Shown here: positions 36,891 through 48,722 of the stretch, in pieces
Layout: the number at the start of each line of letters is the position of its first letter
How positions within the stretch are numbered: position 1 is the stretch's first letter
Source of the DNA: Ampullaceana balthica
Taxonomy: Eukaryota; Mollusca; Gastropoda; Lymnaeidae
Direction of reading: 5' to 3'
Assembly (NCBI GenBank): GCA_944989445.1
Contig: CALYLW010000336.1
Span: forward strand, 244,246 to 308,245
Length of the DNA: 64,000 nt
Notes under the pieces: generated by a model
Databases searched by the model: none
The model's input: only the letters and a program-made list of their open reading frames with translations
Told to the model about the DNA's origin: nothing
Position numbers and translations under genes: made by a program

Positions 36891-38696
36891 TAGAAACCTG
36901 AACATGGCAGTAGAAATTAAAGATACAATTTAATCTTGTGTGTATCTAACCCATTATGATAAAAACGATATTGTATAGAAGTATGTTTGCTTTTTAGCCT
37001 TTTGTATCATAAAATCACATATGATGTTCTAATACACCCTTTTTCATATCCAGCATTTTCCAATTGAATGTAGTTCTATGAAGGGTAGTCGTCTTTGCTC
37101 TATCCTTGACAAAAAATTATTTTCTTTATCATCTATAGATTTATAAAAACAAAGTTCACTCTAGATTTTGTTGACATAAAGAATTTGTTCCGAAAATTGA
37201 AAGTTTGTAAAAAACAAACAAGAGTCAATTTAAATTTGTAGAACTTGTCAGTCACCGCTGTATTGTCTTTTTGTGCCCTAATCATTTCAGCCAATATTTA
37301 GATTGTCAAACAACTTCCTTGAAAACTAAAGAAACGTTTTAGGCAATGCCTCTTCCATATATGGAAAGTGATTGGAACATAAGACTACGCTCTAACGCTT
37401 TTCTAAAAATTTTAGAAAATTGCTCTAGAATATTACGGGGACCATTTCTCGTGTTGCACAAAACTTCCTTTGCCGAGTACAATCAGTAGGTAATTTATTG
37501 TATATATTTTATTACATTTTTAAGCGAATATATAACAAAACACCAGGAATGTCACTTATATTATTTTGTTTGCCTGTTCTTAATAGACTCCAATGCGATA
37601 CAGTATAGCTAATTAGGTCAGGAAACTTTTTTTTCTAGATAAGTATTGAACTAAAGATCATTACTTGTGACTTAGCAATTTACTTCCCCTATGAACATAA
37701 GTTTAACAAGACGCTTTCAGTTAAGCTGAACTTAAGCATTTTTTTGTGAAAGATTGTCATAGTGAAAAACTTTAAAAGGTCAGATAGCGTTTGGTAATAT
37801 TAGAAAAATTTCTAGTATATTAATTAATTATGTTTTAATTATTTTAAAAATGTTAAGATTATTACTGAATGTGAAACTAGTTAAATATTCTTTCGGGTGA
37901 TTAAGTAATTAATCGTCATATCTTTTACGCGAACGACGTTACCGATCTTCTTTCAACCTAAGTTTTATAGTTGCTGTTATAGATTTACCTCAATTAAAAA
38001 AAAACTTTATTGTTATCAAATTAGCTTTGCTAAAGAGCTTTATAGAACTTTATTTAAACAACAACATTTAAATTTTAAAAAATACACATACTCGTAAATA
38101 AGTGCATAAGTAGAATACACACTAGGGTATAAATACAATGAAGGAGTCTGACATATGACTAAGTCGTTTCAATAGCTAACTCACATAGTCTTTAAGCTTC
38201 CTGTTTCTATGTCTGAGTAAAGAGTATGGTTTCCAGTAAAAGAAAACTGCTTAAATTAGTTTTTTAAATAGAGTTTAGATAATTTGTTAAATAATATTGT
38301 AATCAGGCTGAGCAATAATCGTGATCTTGTTTTGCTAAAAGCAAATGTTTAACATATTTTGAAAACGTTTGATACATTCCAATTGATATAAAAGTGAATT
38401 ATTATACTCAGCTCAGTTTTATCAAAAAATTTCATTAGTATAGATGACAATCCAGATTTTCAACCAATGATAATATATCCTAGAAATATAATAAGCAGTG
38501 TAGTTTGTCAAATGCAGTATGAAGCCACGACATTAATATAAGGATGCATCAATGTTTTTGGAGAATTTGTCTCTTTGAATTTTTGTTTTCGAATCATTAC
38601 GTTTGTATTAGGAAGTTACTTATTTAAGGTCTTATTTCCCTCAGAGATTCGAATGTTGAAACACAGAAAGTTTTCAGCAAATCGTCATTTAAGACA
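36891..38696. other. No gene seen; upstream region of the next gene
   Basis: AT-rich DNA before the first recognised exon at 38697. Regulatory sites for that gene are expected here, but no TATA box or other core element stands out. Confidence 0.45.
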
Positions 38697-41600
38697 ATGA
38701 ATGGTCTTGTAAGATTTAGCCTTGTATTATCAGGTATTACGTTTTTTCGGGCATTTACTATTTATTTATATTGAAAGATAATAAAAGCTATCATTTGAGG
38801 TGTATGTTATTTTCGTTAATGTAACATAAACAATTTTCCATTAAATTATATTTTATGAATTATTAATATCTATAATTAAACAGTTCCAGCATTTCCAATT
38901 ATTTACTACATATACGTCGGCTATACAATCTGATATTTCGGAATATATTGTTAGTATTTTTAATATAATTATATGGTGTAAGACAAAACACATACAAATA
39001 AATATTGTTAAAATAGTTTAACTATATTGCAGCATTCCCAGCCAATTATGCATTCTGGATGACATCAGATTTATTAGATTCCAACGTCTCAACTATTCCA
39101 TCAATGGGCAAGGCAGAGGCGTGTCAGTTGAATGGCAGAGGGGAAGGAGTATTAGTGAACACTGTCATTTACCGATTCAAGGTACACTTAAGAACAAGGG
39201 TGGTCAGACTTGTAGTAACTGAGAGCCATTTTAAAATATTTAAAAATTGTTGAGAACCGCATTGACGCACTCTGGGTCATTAAACCTGGCTTGGAAATTT
39301 TCCAGTAATTCTTGTATCATATATTTCATAAATTGTACGCGGGCCGCAATGTGATCAAAGAGGAGCCGCCATCGGCTCGCGAGCCACGGTTTAGCCACCG
39401 TTGCTTTAGAATAACCTGAACTTTTTAATGAAAATATGCAATAATTGATCATGGAATAGATGGAACATTGTAACATCTCCGAGTCGTCATTTTACTTAAA
39501 TAAAAATGATAAATTATATTACAGTTAAAAATAAGTCGATGCCATAAGATGCAATCGGCTCTAGTAAATATTTCAGGCATCAACCACCCCCAAACCCGTA
39601 ATTGTCATGCTATATTATTTTTAAAAAAATTTTTGTTTCTCCATGCGCGAGATTTAAACATTTATTTTTTAAAGGAAAAACAAACCTGTTTCAAACTTCT
39701 CAATTCGTCAAGTCTTGAGATGCAGACTTTTAGAAGTAATTGCAATGGGAAGAATCGATGTCTACTGTCTTCAAGTATGAGAGAGAATAGATCTGTGACC
39801 TGTCATGTGCAAGGATTAGTAGCTAATGTTATTGACGTCAACTATGAGTGCAAGCCCATCAGTAAGTCAACACAACTTCTATTTCTTTCTCTTCACCCAG
39901 AAAGTCTTCATTAAATCTCTAGAAAAATATTTCATGAGCAGAGAGGGTTTAGATATTAGAATATGATTATACTTCAAACGGTCAATGTTGTGTGGACGGT
40001 GAACTGACATGGGGCTCAGCACTTGTTTGATTTCTTGAATGTATTATTTGACAAATACTTTTAGGCGCTCTGGAGTTTTAACGCATTCACTCTATGAATG
40101 TTGGACCGTGTTATCTATCTTATCTGATCTTATCTTTGCTATTACAGACGCTCATCTCAGAAGATTATTGCGTCCTACTTTAAGAGACATAATGTATCTA
40201 ATATCGATCAAAGTAAAATTTGCATATATATAAGTTTGTATATATGGCCCAATGTGTTGATAATCCTTCACATTATAAATGTGAGTAGATAGATTCAAAA
40301 TAGATAATTTCATGTGCTTAATGTTCACATATTGTAGAGAGAAAAAAAACAAAACAACAACAATAACAAAAAAACAACCAAAAAAATCCAGAGAAAAATA
40401 ACAACAACAAAAAAACAAACAAGAAAGATGAAATATAAATCAATTTTATTTGGACGGAGTATGTTTTACTTATTTCAAGAACTTTATTCAATTTGAGGGC
40501 TCAACGACCAGTTCGTCATTAGCATGACGTCCCACTTCAGGAGACGTGTAATGAGCCTTAAGTCACCTCAATATTACCTGGTCTTGGAATCCAACGGTAC
40601 ACACAAGACCAGTTGTTGTGAAATAGACGGAAATAACGAGAAGATGAAAGTCTCTTTGCTGCACGCGGAGTTTGGATCTAGTAGTGATTGCAAAAACTTC
40701 TCAAGACAATTACCCTCCCTTTGCTTGGGATATATGAATATAACGATTGACCACACTAATTATAGATACTTAACACAGGACAGGTCAGTCTTCTTTGGTT
40801 TACATTAGAGCACAACCCTGTAAACATACTTATTCTTTAATGACGAATTGCAATAGTCGGAAAGAAGTCAGTTTAGCGTGTTTTTTTTTAATTGATCAGA
40901 AATCATAATATATTATTATACTACTAGTGTATCACCCGTCATAAATGACGGAAGTTTTCAAAATAAATACACATCAGATTAAAAAATAACGTAATACAGA
41001 ACTATCATATTTTATTTATTTTTATTTGATTCATTTACTATCATATTGAACAATTTTATGCGGAACGTTCGAAAAGTGTTATTTTTGGTGAAGCACTATA
41101 AAACAAAATCGATCGCAGCGCCACCCAACAGCATTACAAATTTCGCAGCGCCACCTAACAATTACATCCATGCATACAGACAACGGGAATTATGTATATT
41201 GATATATATTATAAATATTATAAAATATATCAGAGCGTGATGGACTTTTATGCAAATCGGAATGCTAATTTCGTCTTAACAAATATTTAAAATAGGGCTG
41301 ATACTGATTACAAAAAATGTGTTCGCTTAATCGGGAAAAAATTTAATCGATTAATCAATTATATTCGATTAATTATATTTGTATAAAGCATATACAGATC
41401 CCGTTAAGTCACGATTCATTATTGCGCGAAATCGGTTAAGTCGCGGTAATTCCATGGCTCACAAATTTTGTGACGTAAAACAGCAAATTCGTTCTGCTAT
41501 GCAAGAAATAAGAAAGAAAAACTTTGGGTTTACGTATGCACGTCTAAATAAGCAATACTAATACGAAGGAAAGGTATGTAAATACCAAAAAAAATTATGA

Positions 41601-44600
41601 AATTTGAAAAAAAAATATTAGACATATTTTCTTAAATTTTGATCGAATTTTAATCGATCAAATTAATTTTAATCGATTACATTTTTTTAACAATTTATCA
41701 ATTAAATAATCATTAATTTCCACAGCCCTAATTTAAAATAATCTATTTAAAAAATGTCAGGTTAATTGTCATGTCGAAAGTGCAGCTTTATTTAAAATAA
41801 AAATCAAATGTTTACATTTAAACAATTTTAAACGCTACCATCATTTACAGGCTGCCTAGTGAGACATGGGACGTTTGGGGAACATTTTTTACTATTGAGA
41901 TTAATATTTATAAAGGACTTGTATGGATAGAAGTCGCAGGTAAGTAGTTAATAATGTCAAAATAATAATACATTTAGCGATTTGTGAAAAAAAAAGTTTT
42001 TAAAAAATTAACAACAAATTACAAGATAAGATAAAGCAAACTTAATTTTTAATCAGTCGTTATTTTGCACTACCTTTAGATTGGTTTAGTTTGATAATTT
42101 TGTCTTAGCTTAATAACATGCAAAGATATAAATATTAACTTTTATATTAAATATTTATTTATAATATTAAATATTTCCATATTATATTTTATTTTCAGCG
42201 AACAAAGAATCTATAGTACAATGTAAAGGCTCGATGAACAGTGTAGAATACTTGGATGCTACAGACATATTCACTGGTACATGTTATTTGAGACATAGAT
42301 GTGAACAAAATATTCATATTTTCTCTTAAAGATAAAATACGATAATTTCAGGGATGTTAATCAAAGGAATTTGCAATAGTAAAATATTTTATTTAGGTCT
42401 TGATCTTTTTGTTTTTTAAACTTAATGTATGGCTAGGAATTCTATAACTCACTTAAGCAATTTGAACTGTAAGTTTGTTTTGTTTGAATCATTTCCCTTG
42501 AATATTGTTTGCTCTAATGCAAGGATGGCATGAAGGAGCGTCATTATAACATCGGCTCGTTTTTTATTTGTTTTATACAAGATTGTACCACGATAATTTA
42601 AATAGATATTAATGTTTAAAACTAGATAGTACCAGAGTATGTATTGTACATATTAATGTTTTAGACTAGATAGTACCACGATATTTTAAATAGATATTAA
42701 TGTTTTAGACAATATTTTACTGTAGGATTTTTAATTAGAGATTCAAATCTTTTAGACTAGATAGTATATATTTTTTAATTAGATATCAATGTTTTAGACT
42801 AGATAGTATCATATTATTTTAATTTATATACATGAATTGTTATTACGACACTCTTTAAATGTAAACTTGTATTATTTTAAAGTGCATGTTTCTATAGTAT
42901 CTACAGCACATTATATTATTATTATTTGTTAAATTTTAAAGCAGATATTGTTGCCTCATTTCATTGCTTTAAGGTCTAACCCTATTATTATAAATTTACC
43001 CTGTCTTCTCTCAGTAATTTTTTTTTATCTGAAATGACTTGTCATGTTAACTCATATCACCAGGTCAAGACTATACTACCAAAAACACATTATGTAATGG
43101 AAACAACACACAAGAAATATGTCTTTACTCAGAGGACAACAAAACTCTATATCACAGATCAGACGGTAAATTGTTGTATACCAATTTTGATTTAAATAAA
43201 TATTTTTAAAAATATTTTTTTCTTTTATAACATACATTTACAAAGTGGAACAAATTTAGCCACCGTTCATTTGCTTTTTATAAATCGAAAACATTAACAA
43301 CATTGATGTTAACCAAATATAACATCATACATTATTACACAATAACTACTGCTGCTACAAAGTTTAAATCTGAATAAATTAAATTTAATCTAATGCTACA
43401 CTCACAATTTCCTCTCTGCTGTTAAATACAATTTTGTCTCAAAATAGGTTGCTACTTCAAAATGGATTTGTGTTTTACTTTTAGGTCATAATGTCTACCA
43501 TGACGTCAAATTCATCAAATTCCTTACGTTTTGTAGTTTTTTAGCTGTGATTATCGTTCTTGGAATTTTCTTGTTAATTAAAGTAAATTTTCGGTAAGTG
43601 ACTTTAACACTTAGACTAAAAACAAAAGATCTGCACAAAGAAAGCTCTAAATTGTTCGTCGATAACGGAAAGTTTAAAGTTTGATTACTATCACAAAGCT
43701 ATGTAAAATTTAATATACTTTATTCTTTAATATTTGTAGTAAGGAAAAGATAACAAAATTTAAAAGTAATTTTCATAGTTGAATGAATTAAAATTTAATA
43801 TTTGAATTCTTTTTTATAGAAATAAAAATGCTCAGCAAACACGTAAATTGTATTAGTTCTATAATAACATGAAATAAATTTGTTTGATTTCATTTTCTAT
43901 TTCAAATCTCTTACCATCAATATCAATAGTAGGCATTATCCATATCAATATTAAACACTATATATGTCAATAGTAAACACCATCGATATCAATGGTAAAC
44001 ATTATCCATATCAATAGTAAACGTTATCCATGTCAATACTATACACTACCCATCTCTATACAACAGAAAGAAGAAAACAAGTAAAACTAACAGTGGTGTA
44101 TCGGCTCATCATGATGTTGAAACTTGTCAAGAAGATTCTGGTTAGTTTATATTTACATACTGTTACAGTTACAGTGATGTTTGAAACATTCTAATGGTAT
44201 TTCGAATCTCGGAGTGTTTTTTTTTCTAAAATATATAGTGTTTTAAATATTTGAATTAATTTTAAATATTTTAAATTTTTTTCAATTTTTTGCCTGTTTG
44301 AATCAAATAAAAGACGTTTAATTTTTCAATTAGTTATTGTTGTAGACATTTTTTTAAAACTGAAACGTAAGACAATAGTATAACTCAGATCATAGTATAA
44401 GGCCGTTAAAGGGGTCAAAAGGGAATTCTTGGGGGTAACGCAGACTCATTTGGGACATATAACATCATCTAAAATCCACTAGATATATTAAAATACGTCT
44501 TGTGTACGTGTACGCTTGGAAATTTGCCCATTATTGAACCGGTTCCTTCCAGAAAATGCATTTTTTAGAAATTAGACAACTATGTAGATTTTTACCTACG

Positions 44601-46121
44601 CACTATACGAAGACACCTAAATCCACCCTACTTTCATTTATATTGACACGAGTGACAATAGGACTAATCTTAATCCACATGACTTAACTTTATGAAGTAT
44701 AACTTCTGTGATGTTTAAAATTAATGTCTTAAAAACTGAGCTAAGAAGAAAAGTTGTTTTGTGCTCCTCTCAAATTACGATGTCAAGAATTTGATGCATT
44801 CAATAAAGTTAACGAATAATTGACTAATTTTAAATGGGCTCATTTATCATTATATCTAGAATGGCCGAGGGCGTTTGACCACAAATCAATCGAACAATTA
44901 TATCAAACTTAAAACGTTTATAATTCTAACAAATAGATCGCTCCCCTCCCCTTTTTTAAAAAAGAAAAATGATATTCCGTGTCGTTTTGACGTATTAAAA
45001 TATCTACACATAATCCTATTTAGATCATTCTTAGACACTTGGTCATGCTTGTAAAACTCACCAGTAGCATTTTCGTGGGAGGGGGGGGGCAAACGACGCT
45101 CCACCAAATCCCCGATTCATGTGAGCAGGACCTAGAGTCTGGGAGTTTTGGGGGTGGGCGTAACGCACACATAAACTTGTATATTTTGGGGTAACGGGCA
45201 TACAAGTCGCCAGCCGTGAGAGCACCAAGCGGAGCTGCGGTTACATCACAAAAGCTTTGATGTCAACATCAAACGAAGCAGGGCAACAATTTCATACGTT
45301 ATCTTGGGGGTTCTCAAACTTAAGGATTAAAATTCGATTTAATTTTCGTGTCTTGATAGCTTACGCCAACCAGCGTCTGATTGCCTACCGCCCGGCAGAT
45401 TGAGAAGCACTGATTTAAAAAAACAAAAACAACAACAACAAAAGACATTAAATAAATTGTAAGCGACCAAATATTTCAGTGGAAGTTTTATTTACAGTTA
45501 CCCTTTTGATGTAACGTCACATTTCTTCAACCCCCCTCCCTCCCCCTCGTCACGCATCGTCACAAAAGTGTGACCCCTCCCCCCCCCCAGGTGCGTTACG
45601 TCATTTATGGACGGCCCCTAATCAAACGAACACAGAAACTATTTCTACAGATCATATGTAAACCGTCATCAAAATGAGCAAAGTGTTTGCCTTTTATATT
45701 ACATGTAATCTGTTTACATTGAAGCGAATACATCTTGTTTTAATTAAGGAAATTCTTACGAATGAATTATGACAGAAATTTTGTCCGAAAATTTCTGTAA
45801 AAGCTGCAATCCTGACTATTTTTTTAAAAAAAAATATTGGTTCTGTGCAGTGTTAAAAACATTTGAAGTCTCGAAATCTTTGTTCGCTTATTTATCCGTA
45901 CTTAATCACGTGATTTAGGATCAATTTTTTTCAAGTTCTAGATTAGATTAGTTTTATGATTAAAACCCGGTATATCGTGTTGTTAAAATTCGTAAATTAT
46001 ATTTTCAATTTCAGTTGTTTCAACTCAGCGTTGTACTACATTGAAAAAGACTATTGTGTATTGCAGGCCAGAGAAATTCAGTCTTCGTAATGTGCCCACT
46101 ATTATAGTTACTCCACCATAA
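38697..46121 (+). CDS. Single-pass membrane protein with alternative cytoplasmic ends
   Basis: Exons: 38697-38733, 39033-39181, 39675-39861, 40498-40783, 41851-41939, 42199-42276, 43064-43165, 43485-43593. These are followed either by 43820-43856 (stop) or by 44067-44140 plus 46015-46121 (stop). All borders are GT/AG and every junction keeps frame, giving about 357 or 405 residues. The start MNGLVRFSLVLSG is a weak signal peptide. The ectodomain has many Cys and N-glycosylation sites: TFRSNCNGKNRCLLSS, VIDVNYECKP, LPSLCLGYMNITIDH, TLCNGNNTQEICLYS. Exon 43485-43593 encodes the transmembrane helix FCSFLAVIIVLGIFLLI. The Cys pattern in exon 3 faintly recalls SUEL-type lectin domains, but I cannot assign a family. 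The acceptor at 40498 was chosen because it alone keeps frame. Confidence 0.75.
39187..39411. mobile_element. hAT-like MITE in intron 2
   Basis: Element 39195-39403. The ends CAAGGGTGGTCAGAC and the complement of CAACGGTGGCTAAAC match at 11 of 15 positions. The flanking octamers CTTAAGAA and CTTTAGAA (39187-39194, 39404-39411) differ at one position, as for an hAT 8-bp target duplication. It carries CGGCTCGCGAGCC, also found near 47725. Confidence 0.8.
40098..40190 (-). mobile_element. CR1-like LINE or SINE 3' tail
   Basis: Minus strand: GTAGGACGCAATAATCTTCT, then GAGCGTCTGTAA, then GATAAGATCAGATAAGATAG. Only the shared 3' end is present, so LINE and SINE origins cannot be told apart. It lies in intron 3 of the membrane-protein gene. 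Confidence 0.75.
40324..40430. repeat. A-rich (AAC)n low-complexity tract
   Basis: Simple AAC/AAAAAC repeats in intron 3; not coding. Confidence 0.85.
40924..41202 (-). mobile_element. Helitron-like non-autonomous element, copy 2
   Basis: Minus strand: TCAATATACATAATTCCCG start after a host A; end GGTGATACACTAG before a host T. A perfect hairpin CCGTCATTTATGACGG (40936-40951) lies about 8 nt inside the CTAG end, as Helitrons require. It is 279 bp, collinear with 14603-14858, and lies in intron 4 of the membrane-protein gene. Confidence 0.82.
41285..41738. mobile_element. hAT-type element of the TCGATTAA family, bounded copy
   Basis: Element 41293-41730 with ends TAGGGCTG and CAGCCCTA. A perfect 8-bp target duplication ATTTAAAA flanks it (41285-41292 and 41731-41738). 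The interior carries ATCGATTAATC blocks and, in reverse, the segments seen at 10345-10601 and 18850-19095. A 60-codon frame inside has no transposase motif. Confidence 0.85.
42560..42840. repeat. Degenerate ~52-bp tandem repeat
   Basis: TTAATGTTTTAGACTAGATA recurs about five times with indels, in the intron between 42276 and 43064. Confidence 0.7.
43918..44058. repeat. ~24-bp tandem repeat before an alternative exon
   Basis: Diverged ATATCAATAGTAAACATTAT-type units run up to the CTCTATACAACAG acceptor of exon 44067-44140. Confidence 0.75.
44398..45621. mobile_element. TIR element, TAA target site, sister of 6362-9205
   Basis: Element 44401-45618 between TAA repeats (44398-44400, 45619-45621). 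The right end is intact (complement of GGGGCCGTCCATAAATGACG). The left end is reduced to GGCCGTTAAA. From GGGGTCAAAAGGGAATTCTT onward it tracks 8086-9205 closely, so it is an internally deleted relative. It lies in the intron between 44140 and 46015. Confidence 0.8.
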
Positions 46122-46599
46122 CAAACAGTCTCTGACATTGACATAGAAATAGAAATACAAATATATTTTCTGGACTTTTCTTTGATTTTTTAAAAATAAA
46201 AGGCTTGTAAGTGTGATTGAGTTTTAGTAAAACAAATTTTTGCATTGCCTTGAATTATCATCGTATTTAAATCTTAACTTGACCATTAAAGTGAATTGAG
46301 CTGGAAACAAAGCTTGGGGAAAAATTGTTTACATGTGGGCAGATATTAAAAGAAGTGGAGACTACAAACTGCTTATTCGAAAATGTAATGAATACACCAA
46401 GGCGTTGTTAGGGTTAGGGTTAGAGTTAGAAGGAGACATTACAAATAAATATTGCTTGTCTGAGAATGCAATTAATACACCAAGATGTTTTGAGAACCTG
46501 AAAATGAATGACCCCCCTTTCCAGTCCATGGTGGACTATGGGGCAAGTGATGTAGCGTTCACAAGATTTTAGCCCCTACTAACGAGCAGGGGAATGCCC
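46122..46599. other. 3' flank of the membrane-protein gene
   Basis: AATAAA-type signals occur near 46193, about 70 bp after the stop of the long isoform. A short telomere-like GTTAGGGTTAGGGTTAG sits at about 46407. The plus frame through 46333-46572 is open for 79 codons but matches nothing I know. Confidence 0.45.
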
Positions 46600-46683
46600 C
46601 GGGGGCCTTGCCAGTACCTGGGACTCGGGATCTGCCTCGGATCGATGGTCCAGTGCGCTACCACTTAGACCATCGCGCCCCCT
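46600..46683 (-). mobile_element. tRNA-derived SINE head
   Basis: On the minus strand GCGCGATGGTCTAAGTGGTA gives a box A-like TGGTCTAAGTGG. The box B position (CAGATCCCGAGTCCC) is degenerate. GC-rich CCCCCGGGGCATTCCCCTGC follows. It differs from the 13839 SINE and lacks the LINE-type tail. Confidence 0.55.
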
Positions 46684-46839
46684 AAACCTGAAATAAAAAA
46701 AAGAAGATAATTATAATATTTAAGAAAACCTTTGCTTAGAGTAAATTGAGGATCGATGCTTATTTTAAAAACTTAAACTAATTTATTGAAGGTAACTTCA
46801 AACTGTTCAAACAGTCACAAAAGAGCTCAAAAATTTCAT

Positions 46840-47075
46840 TTACTATGTATTATTAAAAGGGATTATTTGGTCACATTTTTCTATGTATGATTAAAAGGCA
46901 TTATTCGGTCACATATTTCTCTGTATGATTAAAAGGGATTATTCGGTCACATTATTATATGTATGTTTAAAAGGGATTTTAGGTCACATTATTATATGTA
47001 TGTTTAAAAGGGATTTTTAGGTCACATTTTTCTATGCATGATTAAAAGGGATTACTCGGTCACAATTTTCGGACC
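46840..47075. repeat. ~40-bp tandem repeat, about 6 copies
   Basis: TATGATTAAAAGGGATTATT plus CGGTCACA units of variable length. No coding context. Confidence 0.85.
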
Positions 47076-47166
47076 AAATAAACATTCGTTTGCATGCTTT
47101 TCTCCCTGTTGGTTTTTTTTTACATTCCACCAGAAGAGCCAGATATGTGCCAACTCTAATGGTAAT

Positions 47167-47280
47167 AAAATAAACAAAAATTTTTTTTTAAAGAATGAGG
47201 CCCAGCTGCAGTGAGGAATGTAGAATCTCGCATGAAGAAGCAGAAAATATTTTTTAGTCACAAACTAAGTAGTCACACAT
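47167..47280. mobile_element. Partial copy of the palindromic MITE
   Basis: Starts AAATAAACAAAAATTTTTTT and carries GAGGCCCAGCTGCAGTGAGG and AGTCACAAACTAAGTAGTCA like 29081-29419. The right half is missing. Confidence 0.8.
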
Positions 47281-48722
47281 ATGTAAATTTAATTAATAGA
47301 AACACACTGCATATAGACTCAATTATAGTCAACATTAAATGTTATGATTCTGCTGAGAAGCCTTTTGACTCGCAGGTTTCTTAATATCTGGTTAGCTAGT
47401 AGTTATGGTGCCAAGTTCTGTCAGAGAAAAGTCGTTTAGCACGAGCAATAATCAAAGCGATGGCATAACTTGCCTGTGAAATGTGCTAAAAGTAGAAAGT
47501 AGTGTCTTCTACATCTGACACATTCCAAACTTTAACTCGGCAAGCTTGCTTTTACTTAATGCAGATACATACAAAATTATTTATTTTCAACCATTTGTTT
47601 CGGTGGAGATTTTTTTTAAAATTCACTTATTTTAATAATACATGTTATGTTTCTAAAGAAAATGTTTAATTTCAAAAATTGTTCGGGAGCCAAAATGTGA
47701 ACACAGAAGAGCCGCATGCGGTTCGCGAGCCGCAGTTTGGCCACCGTTGAAATAGATCTTGAAATAAACACAATTTAATGAAATTGCAAAACCATGACTT
47801 CTATTGAGAACATAAATAAATAAATATGTTAATAAAACATGGTGTAGGCCTGACGAGACTTCACAGAACAACTTACGTTTCGGCAAAGAGCATTTCATGA
47901 ACGACGAATGGAATATATTTATTTATCTTAAAGCCTGATAGCAGTCTCACCCTTTTATTATGAACATACATTTATATGAACACATTTTAGTGCAGACACT
48001 TGTAACTGTTGCTGAACGCAAATTTAAATATGAAAAACTTCGATTGGAAAAACAAGTCACTACCAGGGGGCGAATTGGTAATATTACACCAATATAATGT
48101 AACCAATAAATAAGTACAGCAATAGTTTAAGATGTAAATAAAATGTTTTTTATGACTTTATCTCCATTAAAGTTATAAAATCATATTCTTATTTGGCTTG
48201 ATGTAAAATTGATTTTTTAAAATAAGATTATATTTAACGTGACCTTAAATATCATATCCAGTCGTGTAACTAGGTCTTTATTATCATGATAAGTCCGTTC
48301 ATTAAAAAAGAAATCTCCAAAATACAACTTATAAGATAAAAATATTAGCGAGACACACCTCTGCAATCAGCCTAACAACTAAACACCTGTTTGATCTAAC
48401 ATCATCAAAGTTGTAAAATGATTTTATCCTTGCCTCAAGAAATGAAGCATGAAGCACAACTTTCTTTACAAAAGAACATAACGTATTCCTTTTATTCTTA
48501 ACAACATGACCATTTTCTTATACTCGTTGAATAGTCTAGATTTGTAACATGAAAATCACATTTATATATATTTCCAACAAATATGTTAACAAATAAAGAC
48601 TACACTTTTCAGGAATTTTATTAAACAGTAATGATTGTAGAACAGGTCATTGTAAATAAAAGAAATATTCTATTCTATGTTCGTTATAAGCAAACTTGAA
48701 CATTGCTAGACCTGACTCACAA
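47281..48722. other. No gene seen; 3' flank of the IgGFc-like gene
   Basis: 47655-47749 is a fragment of the hAT-like MITE at 39195 (CGGTTCGCGAGCC, TTTGGCCACCGTTG). The rest is AT-rich 3' flank, with no exon found. Confidence 0.45.

Noticed and set aside
39549..39674. Upstream part of the open frame leading into exon 39675-39861
   Set aside because: It is intron read-through; the TTTTTTAAAG acceptor at 39674 restores phase with exon 39033-39181.
40523..40541. Better-looking acceptors (ATTAG at 40522, CTTCAG at 40540) for exon 4 of the receptor-like gene
   Set aside because: Neither keeps frame with the donor at 39861; TTTGAG at 40497 does. An unseen extra exon remains possible.
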